Shown here: positions 1-9,715 of the stretch, piece after piece
Numbering within the stretch: position 1 is the first letter of the stretch
Layout: every line of letters begins with the position of its first letter
Translations under genes and position numbers: made by a program
The notes under the pieces: model-generated
What the model was told of the DNA's origin: nothing
The model's input: only the letters and a program-made list of their open reading frames with translations
Databases searched by the model: none
Assembly (NCBI GenBank): GCA_002005505.1
Contig: KV908414.1
Location: 460,650 to 524,344 of the forward strand
Direction: 5' to 3'
DNA: 63,695 nt
Source: Botryococcus braunii
Lineage: Eukaryota > Chlorophyta > Trebouxiophyceae

Positions 1-1663
1 GTGAGAGTGTGTCTGAGGAGGTGAATCGGAGGCCTGGACAGTGTGAGAATTCCCCCAATTACAAGAGCTTTCCGAGAGGTACCTGTGTTTGGGAGGATGA
101 TGTGAGAGTGACTGGCAGCAAGCTTGAGAGGGCAAGTTGTGAGTCTAAGAGAGAGAAAGATCAGAGGGGGGGATCTGGATCTTTGCCCACAGTCCCCACG
201 TGCAGTGCGGCGACATTCAGCGAAAGAGTAGTGGGTGACAGTGAGAGTAAGAGTAAGCAAGATCAGGGGAAGCACACTGGTGTGCGATTTGGGAAGATTA
301 GTGTGCCTTCCAGTTTAAAGGAAGCCCAGCAGTCCCCACAGTGGGAATATTGGAAGGCTGCTATGCAGGAGGAGCAAAACTCCTTAGATGCCCATGAGGT
401 GATGGAGTTCGTTCCAAGACCTCGTGGTCACAAAGTAATCCCAGTTCACTGGATTTTCTCAGTGAAAATGGATGCTCACGGTAATGTGCTTAGGTTCAAG
501 GCTAGGCTGGTGGCTCAAGGGTGTAGGCAAATTCCAGGAGTGGATGTAATGGAGGTATTTGCTCCCACCAGCAGTTATGGGTCTAGAAGAGCTTTGCTGT
601 CAGTGGCTGCACAGGAGGGTCTTGAAATTCACCAGGTGGATGTCAAGACTGCATTTTTAAATGGTGAATTAGAGGAGGAGGTCTATGTCACACAACCTCC
701 TGGGTTTGAGAATGGGGATGGGAACACTGTGTGTCGCTTGAAGAAGGCACTGTATGGCCTGAAGCAAGCTCCAAGGGCATGGCATAAGACCCTGAATGAG
801 AAGCTACTTACCATGGGGTATGAGGTGTGCAAGGGTGATGCTGGGGTCTATGTGAAATGTTCTGTGGATGGAGGGAAATCCTTTGTGCTGATTTATGTTG
901 ATGATCTGCTGATAGTTTCCAAGGGCTTGAGTGAGATTGAAAGAGTGAAAGGGTTGCTTAAGCAGGAGTTCACCATTCATGATCTAGGAGAGGTGAAAGA
1001 TTTCTTGGGCTGCCAAGTGATGAGAGATAGAGAGAAAGGGTTGATTTCTTTGAGCTGCATCCCCAAGATTGATGCCTAGTTGAGAAATTTGGGCTGGATC
1101 TGGAGTCTGTGGGGCCTGACACCCCTATGACTAAGGATTTTGTGGCCACACAGCGACCTATGTCTAAGGACAACAGTGCCAGCATTGGAGCTGGGAGTCC
1201 CTTACCACCAGGTCACCGATATTGTGAACTGGTTGGGTCACTGTTGTACATTGCCAACACCACAAGGCCTGATATTTCCCAGGCTGTGGGAGTGCTTTCC
1301 AGGTATAGGATTACTCCTACCACTGCTCACTGGAATGAAGCAATCAGAGTGTTGAAATATCTGATGGCTACCAGGGATCTTGTGTTAGTACTTGGAGGGA
1401 AGGACACAGAGCTGGAGGGCTTTGTGGATGCAGATTATGGTGGTGATCAGGATCACAGGTTTTCCACTACTGGTTACGTAATTCGTGTGTTTGGAGGAGC
1501 AGTAGTTTGGGGAAGCAAAAAGCAGTCTGCAGTGGCCACATCCAATGTAGAGGCTGAGTTTATGGCGGCAAGTGCAGCTGTCAAAGAGGCAAATTGGATG
1601 AAGGGATTCCTGGAAGAAATTGGTATTTCTCCATGGATTGTGAAGATCCACTGTGGTAATCAG
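1..1663 (+). pseudogene. Ty1/copia element H: pol fragment, linker to RNase H (5' half of a split copy)
   Basis: This is the 3' half of a copia polyprotein on the plus strand; gag, protease and integrase lie before the window. It starts in the integrase-RT linker, which shows the PNYK and RGTC motif described for element A. The reverse transcriptase follows, with VKTAFLNGELEEEVY, YGLKQAPRAWH and the catalytic YVDDLL near 895-910. The RNase H/connection part has DADYGGDQDHRFSTTG. The frame breaks at about 1074-1085, where one base is missing compared with elements A and B and TAG follows IPKIDA; it resumes from about 1090. The copy is therefore inactive as it stands. The fragment stops at 1663 where element A is inserted, and the rest of RNase H resumes at 8788. 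Protein similarity to A is high, so H and A are related families. Confidence 0.93.
1659..1663. repeat. Target-site duplication of element A, left copy (ATCAG)
   Basis: ATCAG stands just before the TG that opens the LTR at 1664. The same five bases follow the second LTR at 8783-8787. Removing element A and one copy restores the H reading frame through the RNase H motif HCGNQGCINH. Five bases is the usual duplication size for copia elements. Confidence 0.92.
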
Positions 1664-2354
1664 TGAAATATTCTGGGCTTGGCGTATCCTGCATGGTGGC
1701 GGCACGGAGGGTGTTAGACGATGTCCTCCTACTTGTGCGTTGTTAAGTAGGCACGGACATATACAAGTCAAGGACTGGTTGGCAACTGATTGATAGACAC
1801 CCGGAGTGCTGCTATAGTTCCAATCAAGTCTTACAATATCTCTCATCTCTCCTGATAAGGTGACGCAGTTCAAACACGCCTAACCTGCTCTCACTCAGGT
1901 CATGCTCGTTACTTTGTCCGATGAGCTAAACTCAACTCCATATGTCTAGCTTGTTCTAACAATGTTCATCTGAGTGCTAAATCCAGGAATACAATAAGGG
2001 TTAAGTCACCTGCATGGTGGCGGCACGGAGGGTGTTAGACGATGTCCTCCTACTTGTGCGTTGTTAAGTAGGCACGGACATATACAAGTCAAGGACTGGT
2101 TGGCAACTGATTGATAGACACCCGGAGTGCTGCTATAGTTCCAATCAAGTGCCTTCCCTCTCCGTGCTTGCCCCATATGCCTCCTTTCTACAAACGTGTC
2201 TGTAACTTGCGTTATGATAGTCTTCGTTCAAATGCATGTATTGCCTGGCAGAACTCAGAGTTTTGCCTCTCCTTCCTAATTGGTATTGTCCTCATCCGGA
2301 GACTTGCCATTATTTCTCCTCTGAGGGAAAGGCATAAAATTAATTAACACAACA
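1664..2354 (-). repeat. 3' LTR of element A
   Basis: In element orientation the LTR runs from TGTTGTGTTAATTAAT to ...ATATTTCA, so it has the usual TG..CA ends. It matches 8092-8782. Inside it a 142-bp direct repeat occurs at 1688-1829 and 2009-2150, offset 321 bp; the repeat ends in CAG, followed by GTGACT after the first copy in element orientation. A small reading frame in the LTR recurs in every copy of the family and is not evidence for a gene. Confidence 0.93.
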
Positions 2355-2369
2355 CTTCCCCTTGCCTTT
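2355..2369 (-). promoter_or_regulatory. Polypurine tract of element A
   Basis: On the minus strand AAAGGCAAGGGGAAG directly abuts the 3' LTR. Its place and composition fit the plus-strand primer of an LTR retrotransposon. Element H has the same tract (9007-9021) before its own 3' LTR. Confidence 0.8.
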
Positions 2370-2372
2370 ACC

Positions 2373-5300
2373 TCACAGAAACTTGGCCAGTCCCAGTGAG
2401 TTACGATGTCCCAGAAACACTTGTCTAACTAGTGGTTTGGTAAAAATGTCAGCCACATTTCTAGCAGATTGAATGTACTTGAATTCAACCTGCCCCTTTG
2501 CAATAGCTTCACGGGCAAAGTGACAGCTAATTGCAATATGCTTTGTGTGTTTGGAGTACACCGGATTCCTCAGGTGGTTTATACACCCTTGGTTGTCACA
2601 ATGAATCTTCACTATCCACGGTAACACTCCAATTTCCTCCAGGAAACCTCTCAGCCAATTTGCTTCCTTTACAACAGCACTTGCTGCCATGAATTCAGCC
2701 TCCACTGTTGAAGTGGCAACAGCAGATTGCTTTTTACTTCCCCACACCACTGCTCCTCCAAACACAGTGAGGACAAAGCCAGTGGTAGAGAAGCGATGAT
2801 CCTGATCACCTCCATAGTCGGCATCCACATAGCCTTCTAGCTCTATCTCCCCCCCTCCGAGAGTTAGAACCAAATCTCGGGTTCCTTTCAGATACTTCAA
2901 CACACGGATGGCTTCATTCCAATGTGCTGTGGTGGGAGATATGCGGTAACGAGACAATACACCTACTGCTTGAGCTATGTCGGGACGTGTGGTGTTGGCT
3001 ATATACAGAAGAGACCCTACTAACTCACAGTAACGGTGACCTGGAGGTAGTGGACTGCCAGCACCAATGCTGTCGCTCCCATCTCTCGGTGCAGGCCTTT
3101 GGGACATTACGAAATCTTTTGTCATGGGAGTATCAGGTCCCACTGACTCAAGATCCAAGCCAAATTTCTCTACAAGTGCATCGATTTTAGGGATGCAACT
3201 CAGGGTGATCAGCCCTTTATCTCTATCTCTCATCACTTGACATCCCAAGAAATCCTTTACTTCTCCAAGATCATGGATGGTGAACTCTTTCTTGAGGAGT
3301 CCCTTCACTCTCTCGATTTCTGACATACCCTTGGAAACTATCAGAAGATCATCAACATAGATCAGCACATAGGACTTTCCTCCATCAGTAGAGCATCTCA
3401 CATACACTCCCGCATCACTCTTGCACACCTCATACCCCATGACTTCAAGTTTGTCATTCAGGGTTTTGTGCCAGGCACGTGGAGCCTGCTTCAGGCCATA
3501 CAACGCCTTTCTCAATCGGCACACAATATGCTTATCCCCATTCTCAAAGCCAGGAGGTTGCGTTACATATACTTCCTCCTCGAGCTCACCATTCAGAAAG
3601 GCGGTCTTAACGTCTACCTGATGAATTTCACAGCCCTCTCTTGCAGCAACGGCCAGCAGAGCTCTTCTAGCTCCATAGCTACTAGTAGGAGCAAAAACCT
3701 CCATCACATCCACTCCAGGGATTTGTCTGCATCCCTGTGCCACTAATCTGGCCTTGAATCTCACCACATTGCCATGTGCATCCATTTTCACTGAAAATAT
3801 CCAGTGAACTGGAATAACCTTATGTCCACGAGGTCTTGGCACATACTCCATGACCTCATGAGTATCTAGGGAATTTTGCTCTTCCTGCATAGCTGCCTTC
3901 CAGTATTCCCACTGGGGAGACATCTGTGCTTCTCTCAAATTAGAGGGAACGTGAATTTTCCCAAATCTGACACCTGTGTGCTTTTCCTTTGTATTGCCTG
4001 ATTTTCCCTCACTTTGTCCAGAACCCACTACTCTTCCACTGACACTCGCTGAGTTACACATCACAGGCTCTCCAGTAGGAGTAGAATGCACTCTCATAGC
4101 ACGCTCTCGCTTGGACTCACACTTGGCTTTGCACAAGTTACTCTGCTCATCCCTCACATCATCCTCCCATGCACAGGTACCTCTCGGACAGTCTTTGTAA
4201 TTTGGATTTCCTTCACATTGTCCAGACGTCCGATTCACCTCCTCGGACACACTCTGACATGCCTGCAAGAGTTCAGACTCTTCAGGTCTCTCACAAACAA
4301 CATCGGGATATGGCAGAGTGTCTGCATACTTCCCCTGATTCACGTGATCCACATGCCTCTCAGACCGACTGCATGTCACTGTTGGGAGTGACCTCACATC
4401 TCTGACATCACTCTCCCAGGCACAGGTACCTCTCAGTGAGCACTTGTAATTTGGTCTGTCTCCACAATGTCTGTGCTCCTGATTCACCTCCTCCTCTCGT
4501 CCCTTACACGGAGTCAAGGATGCAGACCCTGTCTCCCGCTCACAATCATGTTTGGCTGGTGCAGAGGGAGCATATGATGCTTCCTCTGACCGGTGGCTGC
4601 CACCACAGTCCCGTCCAGGAGTGCTCTGACTGGACGGGTTGCCAAAAGAACTCTGCATGGTCACATCTCTTACATTTCTCTCAATCACTGAACAGGACCC
4701 ACCCATGCTGCTCAGCTCCCCGGGACCATTTGCAGCTTTGCATGTAGCTGCCCCCCTCACTGCACTCACATGCAATTCATGCCCCTCATGTGAATCACCC
4801 TCTAGCTGCACTTCCCCTGGTCCCTGTGACAGAGAGTCACCTTCAGTCAACCCCTCTCGCTCTCTGCTCTCTCCCTTCTCCTGTGGCAGCAGGAGGTCTT
4901 TGGCGGCAATGCGTTGTTCGTGTCGTTGGGCCCGGGTCAGGCCATCCAATTGGTGGTTGCGGCATTCAGACCTAGTTGGTCTGAAGACCTCCTGGGCTCG
5001 CTCCATCTGTGGTCGAAGGTGGGAGTCCCCTCTCACTCCTCTGGCTAAGTCCTGTACTGCCTCCAGGGTTTGATCCATCTCCACTGGGTCACACAGTCTT
5101 CTGGATTTAGACTCGGGCTCAGCCTCCCTGGGGGGTCCTGTGACAGGCTGTGTGGGGAGGTTGCTGGAGGCTGGCAGGTACTCAGGCTCACTGTGTGGGT
5201 CATCCAGATCTGTCTCAAGGCTGATGTTGGTTGTGTCAGGGGAGGTACCGGGAAAGACTGGGGGAGTGTCACTTGCAGAGGACTCAGGACACAGGAACTC

Positions 5301-6200
5301 TGTAGGCTGTGTTGGGGAAGCACTCATGCCAACCCGAGAGGCTCCCCTGAGGTGCTCTACGAAAACCACATCTCTGCTCTCCTTCCAGATACCCCCTCCC
5401 ACATATATCCGATAGGCTTTGGAGGAGGCTGAGTAACCAGTAAGCATCCCTGGCACAGTTTTGGGGGAAAACACAGAGCGCTGGACATCAGGGATGTGCA
5501 CAAAGGCCAAGCAACCCCAGGTACGCAATGGGGTTACATTTGGTTTGTAGCCAAAAAATAATTCTGATGGCGTGCGGTCCCTCCCGGTACTGGGACCCAT
5601 GTTCAGTAGGGTGCAGGCAGTTTCCAGGGCCTCCTTCCACAACGTTGGACTGGCAGCTGCAAAAGCCAGAAGAGTCCTGGTACGTTCCTTGAGGGTGCGA
5701 TTGGCTCTTTCAGCTGCTCCATTCTGTTGCGGGGTGTAAGGAGCTGAGGTCTCCAATTTAGTCCCCTGGGATGCACAAAATTCTTTGAACGTGGCATTCA
5801 GAAATTCAGTTCCACGGTCACATCGGACACACTTCACTTTGGTTTTCTTCTGGGTCTGCCAATATAGAAGGAGGTCCCGCACAGCAGCACTGATGGCATC
5901 TTTGGACTTCACAGGCAGGACTGCCTTTAACTGAGATGACTCATCCAAAGCAGTCACCCAGTAACGTTCACCAGTTACTGCAGCAGGAAAAATGGGGCCC
6001 ACAGTGTCAATATGTACTCTGTCAAGTGGTTCAACAGCTGGTCTACTACTTACTCCAAATGGAGGCCGAGACGTCTTTCCCTCAATACATGCTTCACAGA
6101 AGACTGGACAATTGGAGCAGGGGCATAGGGATGTATCAAGTCCTGAGACCAGGTCCTCATTGGTTAGGCGCTGCATCCATGTTTCACCTGGATGTCCCAT
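2373..6200 (-). CDS. Element A pol: integrase, reverse transcriptase, RNase H
   Basis: The open frame of 1275 codons from the first ATG covers most of pol; the frame stays open upstream to at least 6248. The order is the pre-integrase zinc motif (LWHSRMGHPG, then CPCSNCPVFCEAC), the integrase core with D65, D128 and E164 (35 residues between the last two), a 400-residue low-complexity linker, RT with YVDDLL near residue 946, and RNase H with DADYGG near 1124 and HCDNQG near 1200. The frame ends at GLAKFL. The linker carries two copies of a Cys-containing module at 4390-4496 and 4150-4245. Pol lies one base back (-1) from gag-PR and overlaps its end, so expression needs frameshifting or reflects a one-base insertion. 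Confidence 0.93.
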   Translation of the reverse strand: MGHPGETWMQRLTNEDLVSGLDTSLCPCSNCPVFCEACIEGKTSRPPFGVSSRPAVEPLDRVHIDTVGPIFPAAVTGERYWVTALDESSQLKAVLPVKSKDAISAAVRDLLLYWQTQKKTKVKCVRCDRGTEFLNATFKEFCASQGTKLETSAPYTPQQNGAAERANRTLKERTRTLLAFAAASPTLWKEALETACTLLNMGPSTGRDRTPSELFFGYKPNVTPLRTWGCLAFVHIPDVQRSVFSPKTVPGMLTGYSASSKAYRIYVGGGIWKESRDVVFVEHLRGASRVGMSASPTQPTEFLCPESSASDTPPVFPGTSPDTTNISLETDLDDPHSEPEYLPASSNLPTQPVTGPPREAEPESKSRRLCDPVEMDQTLEAVQDLARGVRGDSHLRPQMERAQEVFRPTRSECRNHQLDGLTRAQRHEQRIAAKDLLLPQEKGESREREGLTEGDSLSQGPGEVQLEGDSHEGHELHVSAVRGAATCKAANGPGELSSMGGSCSVIERNVRDVTMQSSFGNPSSQSTPGRDCGGSHRSEEASYAPSAPAKHDCERETGSASLTPCKGREEEVNQEHRHCGDRPNYKCSLRGTCAWESDVRDVRSLPTVTCSRSERHVDHVNQGKYADTLPYPDVVCERPEESELLQACQSVSEEVNRTSGQCEGNPNYKDCPRGTCAWEDDVRDEQSNLCKAKCESKRERAMRVHSTPTGEPVMCNSASVSGRVVGSGQSEGKSGNTKEKHTGVRFGKIHVPSNLREAQMSPQWEYWKAAMQEEQNSLDTHEVMEYVPRPRGHKVIPVHWIFSVKMDAHGNVVRFKARLVAQGCRQIPGVDVMEVFAPTSSYGARRALLAVAAREGCEIHQVDVKTAFLNGELEEEVYVTQPPGFENGDKHIVCRLRKALYGLKQAPRAWHKTLNDKLEVMGYEVCKSDAGVYVRCSTDGGKSYVLIYVDDLLIVSKGMSEIERVKGLLKKEFTIHDLGEVKDFLGCQVMRDRDKGLITLSCIPKIDALVEKFGLDLESVGPDTPMTKDFVMSQRPAPRDGSDSIGAGSPLPPGHRYCELVGSLLYIANTTRPDIAQAVGVLSRYRISPTTAHWNEAIRVLKYLKGTRDLVLTLGGGEIELEGYVDADYGGDQDHRFSTTGFVLTVFGGAVVWGSKKQSAVATSTVEAEFMAASAVVKEANWLRGFLEEIGVLPWIVKIHCDNQGCINHLRNPVYSKHTKHIAISCHFAREAIAKGQVEFKYIQSARNVADIFTKPLVRQVFLGHRNSLGLAKFL

Positions 6201-7774
6201 TCTGCTATGCCAGAGGTATCGTCTGGCACAGTTGTGTGAGTTTTGGGTGGGGGGTTGGACTTCACAGCAGCCGAGATGATTCTGTGGTTAACACTGGGAC
6301 TCAGAGCTACAACTTGATGAATGTAAAATAGCCCTTTCTCTGCACTGATCCGAGACCTCCAGCTGTTTGGACCACAGACTTCAGTGAATGCTCCAACATC
6401 ATCTGTGCGAAAGACTGCCCCATCCCGCAATGCTGCAGATACTGACAGTATGTTTGAGGTTGCAGAAGGAACACACTGAACATGATGTATCCACAAGGGA
6501 ACTCCCACTCGACTGAGGATGCAGACAGAGCCAGATGCTACAATTCCTCCAGTGGCATCTGAAGTGGCCAGATGTAATGGGATGGGTTTGGCATGCACAG
6601 TTGGATTATGTAGCAAGGTCACATCATTCACCAGATGTACAGATGCTCCACTGTCCACCAGCCAGGATTGCAGAGACGAATTTCTGACAGGAGTCTTCAG
6701 GATGTTGAGGGAAATTATGTATGGCATACCTCTAGGTGGTGGAGGTGGGGGAGCTGGGGGTTGAAACCATGCAGGAAAGGCATCCAGTCCAGGGTGCGCC
6801 AGCTGGGCTGCAGGAGGGTGTGGGCCACCCATAGGTGGAGGTCCCTGTAGCCACATTCCCTGCAGTTGTTGGACCGCTGCCACTACGTTCCGTTGGGTCT
6901 CCTCGTCCCGCTTCCTCTTTCGACAGTCCCTCCAGTAATGCCCCTTCTTATTGCAGTAGTTGCAGATGCCCTTTGTCTCGGACTTGGCCTCAGAGACAGT
7001 TGGTTGGGCCTGCTGATGGGCTGCACTGGCAGCTGGTGGGGTATTGGTTCCACTGGAGCCTTGTCCAAGAGCCAAAACCCTTGGTTGGCGAGGAGCATAT
7101 TCATCAAAACCCACTGCCGCTGCTGTGTTGCGCAGAAGTCCAGCCAGCTTCTCCAGGGGTTGTGCTGCAGTAGTTGTGATCATTCCTGGCTCTTTAGCTG
7201 CATCAGGCAAGCCCTGCACAATCTGGGTTGCAACGTGTGCATCCAGTAGAGCATGGTTGTTCCTGTCAAGGCATGCCTTCAGGTTGATCATTCTGTTGAC
7301 ATACTGCGATATCGTCTCGTCATGTTTCATTCCCTGGTTCATTTCTTGGAGCCAGTCTGCATTGGCCTGGATATTATATCCACCAATAAACTTTCTGCAG
7401 ATGAACTCATATGCATCATAGGCAGAGGGCAGATTAGACAGAGGTCCCAGCCATTCCTCTGGAACTGACTCATAAATCAGCAACATTGCGGCTGCATCAT
7501 GTGCTGTACCAGGCATAGCCTGCAGGATGGCAGGCAGAGACCCTTTTGACTCATTTGCTGCCAAAAATGCATTCTTCCAAACAATAATATTTGTCCCCCG
7601 TTCCTTCAGTTTTATGTGTACCTTGACATTTGTTGGGATAATCTTGGGCAGCTCATCTCCGCTGCCTCTTGAGGTGCTGGGAGTACATGGTTCTCTGATG
7701 GGCGTGGATGAGGCTGGTTCACTGCTTGACGTTGATGCTCCACTAGCTGATGATCCTTTCTTCTTGGAAGTCAT
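6164..7774 (-). CDS. Element A gag-protease
   Basis: The frame of 536 codons opens with MTSKKKGSS, which fits as the gag start about 300 bp inside the 5' LTR. A copia gag domain (about residues 50-230) comes first. A zinc knuckle CNYCNKKGHYWRDC (C-x2-C-x4-H-x4-C) follows near residues 269-285, then a proline-rich stretch, then the aspartic protease with SWLVDSGASVHLV near residue 370. The frame ends just inside the region where the pre-integrase motif is encoded in the -1 frame. Gag forms the virus-like particle, the knuckle binds RNA, and the protease processes the polyprotein (known for the family). Confidence 0.92.
   Translation of the reverse strand: MTSKKKGSSASGASTSSSEPASSTPIREPCTPSTSRGSGDELPKIIPTNVKVHIKLKERGTNIIVWKNAFLAANESKGSLPAILQAMPGTAHDAAAMLLIYESVPEEWLGPLSNLPSAYDAYEFICRKFIGGYNIQANADWLQEMNQGMKHDETISQYVNRMINLKACLDRNNHALLDAHVATQIVQGLPDAAKEPGMITTTAAQPLEKLAGLLRNTAAAVGFDEYAPRQPRVLALGQGSSGTNTPPAASAAHQQAQPTVSEAKSETKGICNYCNKKGHYWRDCRKRKRDEETQRNVVAAVQQLQGMWLQGPPPMGGPHPPAAQLAHPGLDAFPAWFQPPAPPPPPPRGMPYIISLNILKTPVRNSSLQSWLVDSGASVHLVNDVTLLHNPTVHAKPIPLHLATSDATGGIVASGSVCILSRVGVPLWIHHVQCVPSATSNILSVSAALRDGAVFRTDDVGAFTEVCGPNSWRSRISAEKGLFYIHQVVALSPSVNHRIISAAVKSNPPPKTHTTVPDDTSGIAEWDIQVKHGCSA
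6248..6254 (-). promoter_or_regulatory. Candidate -1 frameshift site between gag-PR and pol of element A
   Basis: On the minus strand the gag frame reads AAC CCC CCA, giving a C CCC CCA heptamer of the X XXY YYZ type. Slipping back one base here enters the pol frame, which is open from 6248 through LWHSRMGHPG to the stop at 2373. The C6 run could equally hold a one-base insertion. Element C, a relative, has gag and pol in one frame at the same place. Confidence 0.4.
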
Positions 7775-8077
7775 AATTCCCCAGTTGTCTTATAACTCCA
7801 GTACTCGCAACGTAGCAGCAAGATCTTACTCTAGCGGACAGCCAACGTGAAGGTGAAAAATGTAGTCTTTGACGATAAAGGCTCTCTCGCCAGGATTGCG
7901 GTCTCCACGTTGTCCTCCTTCTCTGATTAGTTCGTTGTATGACGGAGGTCCTGATCTCAAGCGCGCTGGGACGTTGAGGTTGGTAGTCTTCCTGGCTGTT
8001 TGCTTTGTTCGCTTCTTCGCCATTCACAGTCTAGTGAGCTCCGATTTAGGCGCCACCCACTCTCAGCATCCGAGCCC

Positions 8078-8091
8078 GTGGGCCCATAACC
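8078..8091 (-). promoter_or_regulatory. Primer-binding site of element A, half-tRNA(iMet) type
   Basis: On the minus strand GGTTATGGGCCCAC directly follows the 5' LTR. It is complementary to the anticodon-arm region of plant initiator tRNA (GUGGGCCCAUAACC), not to the tRNA 3' end. Priming by a cleaved tRNA half is known for Drosophila copia. Element C has the same site at 59640-59653. Confidence 0.8.
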
Positions 8092-8782
8092 TGAAATATT
8101 CTGGGCTTGGCGTATCCTGCATGGTGGCGGCACGGAGGGTGTTAGACGATGTCCTCCTACTTGTGCGTTGTTAAGTAGGCACGGACATATACAAGTCAAG
8201 GACTGGTTGGCAACTGATTGATAGACACCCGGAGTGCTGCTATAGTTCCAATCAAGTCTTACAATATCTCTCATCTCTCCTGATAAGGTGACGCAGTTCA
8301 AACACGCCTAACCTGCTCTCACTCAGGTCATGCTCGTTACTTTGTCCGATGAGCTAAACTCAACTCCATATGTCTAGCTTGTTCTAACAATGTTCATCTG
8401 AGTGCTAAATCCAGGAATACAATAAGGGTTAAGTCACCTGCATGGTGGCGGCACGGAGGGTGTTAGACGATGTCCTCCTACTTGTGCGTTGTTAAGTAGG
8501 CACGGACATATACAAGTCAAGGACTGGTTGGCAACTGATTGATAGACACCCGGAGTGCTGCTATAGTTCCAATCAAGTGCCTTCCCTCTCCGTGCTTGCC
8601 CCATATGCCTCCTTTCTACAAACGTGTCTGTAACTTGCGTTATGATAGTCTTCGTTCAAATGCATGTATTGCCTGGCAGAACTCAGAGTTTTGCCTCTCC
8701 TTCCTAATTGGTATTGTCCTCATCCGGAGACTTGCCATTATTTCTCCTCTGAGGGAAAGGCATAAAATTAATTAACACAACA
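8092..8782 (-). repeat. 5' LTR of element A
   Basis: This 691-bp LTR matches 1664-2354 with a constant offset of 6428, including the internal 142-bp direct repeat. Transcription of element A should start within it and run toward lower coordinates. It is followed at 8783-8787 by the second ATCAG duplication. Confidence 0.93.
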
Positions 8783-9021
8783 ATCAGGGATGCATCAATC
8801 ATCTCAGAAATCCAGTGTTCTCTAAGCATACCAAGCACATTGCAATCAGCTTTCATTTTGCTCGAGAAGCTATTGCATTGGGGCAGGTTGATGTGAAATA
8901 CGTTCCTTCTGCTAGGAATGTGGCAGATATATTTACCAAGCCTCTGACAAGGCAGGTATTTCAGGGTCATCGTGAGGCTCTGGGATTGGCCAAGTTTTTG
9001 TGAGGAAAAGGCAAGGGGAAG
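8783..9021 (+). pseudogene. Element H: end of RNase H and polypurine tract
   Basis: The H reading frame resumes after element A with NQGCINHLRNPVFSKHTKHI. It ends at 9001-9003 with GLAKFL and a stop, the same C-terminus as in A and B. The RNase H/connection tail SARNVADIFTKPL is visible. A purine tract AAAGGCAAGGGGAAG (9007-9021) follows and abuts the 3' LTR. The piece belongs with 1-1663; it is intact in itself but separated from the rest by 7.1 kb of element A. Confidence 0.92.
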
Positions 9022-9715
9022 TGTTATAATAGTGACCGAACATTTTGGTGCCTTTCCCTCAGAAGAGTAATAGTGGCCGATCAGCTTCAATGAATAATAG
9101 GTGGCAGAACCTGGGAGTTTTGCCAGATCCCATCTAGACCAATTGTACGTTGTTTAGGAAGGATGAGGTAATCAGACACGGTTTGCTAGAAAGGATTTAT
9201 GACGCCGGCGTGCAAGGACGAGGCACTTGATTGGGACATTAAAGGCACTTCGGGTGCTTATCTCTTGACTGTTGCCTATCAAGTCCTCATTCACATTCGG
9301 TCACTGCTTGTTCTCCTACACACAACAAGAGTACCGACGAGCTAATCACCCTTCGTGCCCGGGTCATACAGGTAAACTGACGTTAAGAGACTGAAGCCTC
9401 ATTGACAATGGGTTAGGAAAGGTCTAGGTAATATTATTAAGTTGATGCTAAGGTTTTCCTCGTTGAACACTGATAATGCAGACTATCGGTAGTTACGTAG
9501 ATTGAGTAGTTTGAATTACGGAGCGATGAGAGAAAGCAAGTAGCATTGTAATGACTTGATTGGGACATTAAAGGCACTTCGGGTGCTTATCTCTTGACTG
9601 TTGCCTATCAAGTCCTCATTCACATTCGGTCACTGCTTGTTCTCCTACACACAACAAGAGTACCGACGAGCTAATCACCCTTCGTGCCCGGGTCATACAG
9701 GGAACGCCGAACACA
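9022..9715 (+). repeat. 3' LTR of element H
   Basis: The LTR runs from TGTTATAATAGTGACC to ...CCGAACACA, 694 bp with TG..CA ends. GAAGT at 9716-9720 would be its right target duplication; the left one is outside the window. A 148-bp direct repeat lies at 9225-9372 and 9554-9701, offset 329 bp. The first copy runs into CAG|GTAAAC and the second ends in TACAG|GG. The sequence is only distantly similar to the LTR of A, but the layout is the same. Confidence 0.85.

Larger units (their letters stand above)
1664..8782 (-). mobile_element. Complete Ty1/copia LTR retrotransposon, element A
   Basis: The element is 7119 bp on the minus strand, with two LTRs of 691 bp (1664-2354 and 8092-8782) that read the same throughout my comparison. 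It has a 5-bp target duplication, a primer-binding site against its 5' LTR and a purine tract against its 3' LTR. Two long open frames encode gag-protease and integrase-RT-RNase H. The gene order PR-IN-RT-RH marks it as copia rather than gypsy. Matching LTRs and open frames mean recent insertion. It sits inside related element H, and a second copy of the family (B) lies at 56585-58945. Confidence 0.95.

Noticed and set aside
1385..1873. Frame beginning MNCVTLSGEMRD, repeated at 7957-8301 and 56561-56794
   Set aside because: It lies inside the LTR of the A/B family and recurs because the LTR does; it crosses the LTR edge differently each time.
4639..5432. Plus-strand frames opposite element A pol
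   Set aside because: They are complements of the linker region and disappear in related copies.
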